DNA of 64,000 nt from Gymnorhina tibicen (lineage: Eukaryota; Chordata; Aves; Passeriformes; Artamidae), in contig VXAZ01004636.1 of assembly GCA_013399875.1 (NCBI GenBank), forward strand, positions 1 through 64,000, given 5' to 3'. The translations under genes and the position numbers were made by a program. This document shows positions 60,401-64,000 of the stretch, in pieces. Within the stretch, counting starts at the first letter, position 1, and each line of letters starts with the position of its first letter. The notes beneath the pieces are model-generated. The model made no database searches. It saw only the letters and a program-made list of their open reading frames with translations, and was not told where the DNA came from.

Positions 60401-63400
60401 AGAATCTGAATTGGAAGACCTGTGTGAAGGGTTGGATTTGCTTTCAGCCCCTGAGCTGAAAACACTGGCAAAGATCTTTCACTTGCCAAACCCAAATGGT
60501 CAGAAACAGCAACTTGTGGATGATTTTCTGAGGTTGTCAAAGCAGCGTTCGATCTTCAGTAGGAGTCAGGCTGGTATTGGGACAGTGATTTTAAAAAGGT
60601 AAATGTTTACAGTTACATTTTGCAGGTGAATATAAGTTGTGCTTCAGATGACTGAAATCTAGATGCCTTTTCAAGAGAGGAATGCATTTAGTAAATTTAT
60701 TAATAAAAAAGGGCAGCATTACATTTCAGTTCACAGTGAGTCAAAGAGAATGGTAAATACTCTATAGTCTCTCTGCTTCTTTCAAGGAAAATCAGGTTAT
60801 GCATTTATTGGCTTGAAAAAAAAGTTGTTCTCATACTTCATTCAGTATATTTTAGTTTTTACAAGTGATGGTAAAAACTATTTGTTATAATAATTTTATT
60901 TGTCCTTCCAGGGTGAAGGACCTGGCTGGAAAATGTGTCAGGGTCTCTAAAGACCCTCGGGCTGTCTTTTCCCGAATTCTGCTGCTGTTTTCACTGCCTG
61001 AGTCGCTGGAGGAGGAAGAAGCCAGCAGTGCAGGGCAAGGCCTGCTCTCCACAGTCCTTAGGGCTAACATGGGGCATATGGTGTTCCCCAGTTACACAGT
61101 AAACAGGAAAACACAGGTCTTCCAGGACAGAGAGGATCTTATCAGGTAGGGAGAGCTTTGGCAGCTTGGAAATCTGTTCATTTCTAGAAAAGCTTTATTG
61201 CAGGACTTGTGCAGGCAAATAATTCAAATGTAGAACTCCAGATGTAAATATGTAGACATGTTAATTTTGCAGTGATTTTAAATACATTTTTGTATTGAGG
61301 TAGGACTTGTAATTCACAGTGGCTTGCATTTTGAGCCAAAATAGCATATTTATTTTCTTCATGATTACCTGAGGAAAGCTGTTTCTTCATTTGCTGTGCT
61401 GATTCTGAGCTAAACAAAATTTATATTCTCAGTATTAAGGAAATTTAAACATGATGTGCTCTGCTAGTTTAAACTCTGCTAATCCTACAAGATTAAGAAT
61501 AAAGGTAGCTGCATGGTTAAATGTCTTTGGAGACTGGAAGGGAAAGAATTTATTTCTTTCGGCTATAGATGCTTTTTAAGTAATAAAGTTGTTGTGTTTT
61601 TACCACAGGTATGCAACTGCTGTTCATCTGTCAAATGACATAGCCACTGTAATGGTAAATGGGAACTGGGAAGAAGCTAATCAGCTATATTTGTGTGCTA
61701 AAGAAACCTGGAGAGAACTGAAGAATCATCCCTCTTTGAGGTAGTGAACTGGAAACTGGCCTAGTGTTCACAGGAAACTGTTAAATGTATTATCTTACCT
61801 TGGGTACTTTTCCTTTTGAGAGAGGCTTATGTTATTTAAGCCTGATAAAGCTAGAGACTTTAATGTTCTTGAAAACTTGGAACTTCTGATTGTTTGTTTA
61901 GCTTTTAAGTTATAATATGAAAAGACCTTTTTTATAAAGCCTTGGGAAAGAGTTGGTAGGCATGGATAAAGCACTAAAACAGTTCTGTTCTATGTGCCAG
62001 TGCAGGAGAACAACAGCCTTATTTTTCCCTTGTCATAGCTTTTTTTATGACTTTCAAACAAATGGCAATAAGCAGAAATTAAAATTGACTGTGAACAAAA
62101 GGATGTTGCAAATGTTATGGGAAAACATGCTGGGTTATTCATGTCTTTAGATTTCCAAGTGGGTGTTGCTCAGGAAATGTTACTGAATATCTGAGAACTG
62201 AAATAACATGTGTTGGGTTTGAAGCATTCTTCCTCAGTTTTTCTTTTAATTATTTTGTTTTCTGGCTTAATGATACACCACAAGTTAAAGCCTTATGTTT
62301 GGCATGATCTTCAATTCCATGCCAACTGATTTAAAATAATATTCATAGAGGGTCATTTGGAGGTCTGTTCCTTTTTACACTAAAGACAGTGGAAAAATCT
62401 ATTTTGATTTTAATAAGACATTCAAAAGACTTTGTCCTGAAACACAGAGGTGCCTACTGAAAAGATGTTAGTCTTCTTTTATGGCAGGAAATTCCTGTTC
62501 TAGACTTTTTCTTTTGTTCAGCTTTGTTTCTGAAGTTAAACTTCTGACTTACGAGAACAAATTGGTAACAAAATATGATGTAATAAGTTACAGTTTTGCA
62601 TCTGTTGTAAAACTGATTAAGTGGTGATTCCACTGGGGTTGAAACTAAAATACGCTGTGCAAGTGCAGCTTGCACCTGCTCCCTAAGCCAAACTATTGCC
62701 TTACCTTTGGGTTCTTGACTTTGCAGCTGGGATACTCGTTTCAGATCAATTTGCGTATATAAGGCATTTAATTTTTGTAAGTGCTTTAGGTATAAGTATT
62801 CTTAGTAAAAGAATTTTATTAATTTAAAGTGCTGTAAATAAATTGATCTGAGCTGCTCTTATTTTTCAGCTATCACAGAGTTTTACCTGATTACCTGCGA
62901 CGTTTCACAGTTGGCTGGGTGTACACAAGAATACTTTCTCAAGGAGTTGAAATTCTGCAGAGACTTCACAAGTATAAGGTAAAGTGGTGAAGTGAATAGG
63001 AATATATGCTTAATTTTTGTACATCAATTTACATTTCTGATGTGGCTGGAAAATGGTGGTAATGTTTGCCAGGACTTGCTACAGTTCTAGTAACAGGTTA
63101 CTTTTAAGGGAGAAGAGCCCTTTTTTGGTGCTGCTTTATAAAGCTTTAAATCCTTTTGATTTCTGCTTATGTTTTGAAGATTTACCATATATAGTACACC
63201 ATAAGACTATTGCTGAGATATGCTTGTTTCATTATTTAAAGATACCTGTGTTTCACTGGATTTGGCTATTGCTTTTAAATAAGAAAAATCTTGAAAGAGA
63301 AGTCTTCTTGAAATCCCTGCCTCTTCCTTAGGGGCTAACATCTCCAAAGGCCTCTGACTTACATGTTAAAGCAAATCAGATTATTCTGAGGAAAACTTCA

Positions 63401-63827
63401 CCTCTGCAAAAAAGCAGCAAGTAATACTTAGTTATGTTTCACATACAATAAGGAATACAGAAAGGATAAAGATACTGTATTTTTGGCAGGTAACCTTCAG
63501 GTTTACATAAAAATATCTCTATTCTAGTGTTTTTTAAATACACATATGCATCTGAAACAGACATATTGGGTAGTGGAGTAAAAAGTAGGGTTGGATTGTC
63601 TAGAGACAACGTTTCTATAGTATTTATTAATTAGAAGGGAAAGTGATAAGCTAACTTGAACTTGGTTTTGTAACCCAGTTAATAAAGGTACAATCCCATT
63701 GCTACAGGAAGCAGTGCAGCAGCTGCAGAGCCTCCTGGCCCAGGATGTGTATTGTGCTGACAGCAGAGGGAGATGGTGGGATCGGCTGGCTCTGAATTTA
63801 CATCAGCACTTGAAAAACACTAAGAAG
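56176..63827 (+). CDS. FAN1: FANCD2/FANCI-associated nuclease 1 (5' part, continues past window)
   Basis: FAN1 is a structure-specific 5' exo/endonuclease recruited by monoubiquitinated FANCD2 to interstrand crosslinks. It also restrains repeat expansion together with MLH1. Seven coding exons in the window give 747 residues; the human protein has 1017. Residues 60-80 form the UBZ4 zinc finger (Cys60, Cys63, His75, Cys80 in [25 protein letters not shown] order). SPYF at 143-146 is the MLH1-binding motif. After a divergent Ser-rich linker come [20 protein letters not shown], the SAP-type block [40 protein letters not shown], and TPR-like helices up to [19 protein letters not shown]. The VRR-NUC catalytic domain lies beyond the right edge. 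Start: ATG 56176, preceded in frame by a TGA; a GTG just before it is not used. The introns contain no recognised genes. Confidence 0.97.
57485..59759 (+). other. FAN1 intron after first coding exon
   Basis: 2.3 kb with no recognised exon or repeat. A GC-richer segment at about 57664-57850 is unexplained. The donor reads GTATCTTTTT, and a possible branch sequence, CTGCTTAAAA (59738-59747), lies about 14 bases from the acceptor. Confidence 0.6.
59760..59900 (+). CDS. FAN1: FAN1 coding exon 2
   Basis: Acceptor AATTTGCAG|TTGGTG, donor ACAG|GTAAGG. It encodes [20 protein letters not shown] to [10 protein letters not shown]. Confidence 0.97.
60403..60598 (+). CDS. FAN1: FAN1 coding exon 3
   Basis: Acceptor TTTACTTTTAG|AATCTG, donor AAAAAG|GTAAAT. 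It encodes [20 protein letters not shown] through GIGTVILK, the SAP-type DNA-binding block. Confidence 0.97.
60912..61145 (+). CDS. FAN1: FAN1 coding exon 4
   Basis: Acceptor TCCTTCCAG|GGTGAA, donor ATCAG|GTAGGG. It encodes [20 protein letters not shown] to [15 protein letters not shown]. Confidence 0.97.
61609..61740 (+). CDS. FAN1: FAN1 coding exon 5
   Basis: Acceptor TTTTACCACAG|GTATGC, donor TTTGAG|GTAGTG. It encodes [20 protein letters not shown] to ELKNHPSL. Confidence 0.96.
62870..62978 (+). CDS. FAN1: FAN1 coding exon 6
   Basis: Acceptor TTATTTTTCAG|CTATCA, donor TATAAG|GTAAAG. It encodes [20 protein letters not shown] to [10 protein letters not shown]. Confidence 0.97.
63708..63827 (+). 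CDS. FAN1: FAN1 coding exon 7 (last in window)
   Basis: Acceptor TTGCTACAG|GAAGCA, donor AAGAAG|GTATCT. It encodes [20 protein letters not shown] to [12 protein letters not shown]. The remaining 173 bases of the window are intron. Confidence 0.97.
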
Positions 63828-64000
63828 GTATCTTCACAACTGCTGCTGGAAAGCTGGAAACACTGCAGGCATTGTCTGAAAACATTTTAAAAAATATTTC
63901 TTATGGAAAGAACAGTGGAGTAGAGTCTCCTAAAAATGCAGATATTGGTAGGAATCCCAAGGTCAGACAACCAAGTTTCTCCTAGGAAAATGAATCCACT

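Noticed and set aside
1..64000. tRNA, snoRNA and CRISPR-like structures
   Set aside because: No tRNA-type promoter boxes, box C/D or H/ACA arrangement, or regularly spaced direct repeats were found by eye. Intronic snoRNAs in MPHOSPH10 cannot be excluded without a covariance search.

Overview
The window looks like bird nuclear DNA. It has spliced vertebrate genes with GT-AG introns, CpG-island promoters in an otherwise AT-rich background, and at least six fragments of CR1 LINE retrotransposons, which are typical of birds and other reptiles. No bacterial, viral or organellar features were seen. Species cannot be fixed from sequence alone.

Three conserved genes occupy the right-hand 25 kb and could be assembled exon by exon. 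MCEE (methylmalonyl-CoA epimerase, minus strand, 3 coding exons, 174 residues, 39.28-45.76 kb) and MPHOSPH10 (U3 snoRNP protein, plus strand, 11 coding exons, 675 residues, 47.80-54.46 kb) lie head to head. Their two CpG islands are about 2 kb apart, and a roughly 600 bp CR1 copy sits between them. FAN1 (DNA-repair nuclease, plus strand) follows from 56.18 kb. The window holds its first 7 coding exons (747 residues) and ends before the C-terminal nuclease domain. The three genes act in separate processes: mitochondrial propionate catabolism, small-subunit rRNA processing, and interstrand-crosslink repair. Their adjacency reflects shared promoters and synteny rather than a pathway.

The left half (1-32.5 kb) is AT-rich. 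I found no convincing coding exon, RNA gene or intact mobile element there, only two decayed CR1 pieces and short simple repeats. It is either intergenic or a large intron. At 32.6-33.35 kb there is an orphan CpG island interrupted by a 279-base assembly gap. About 2.6 kb downstream on the plus strand, two exon-like segments (35.90-36.00 and 36.42-36.65 kb) join in frame into a basic protein of about 106 residues that I do not recognise. This is the best candidate for something undescribed here.

Other points of interest are a 36-codon upstream ORF in frame with, and ending 9 bases before, the FAN1 start; two competing splice acceptors that open different frames in the candidate gene; and the MCEE-MPHOSPH10-FAN1 gene order, which is split between two chromosomes in human.
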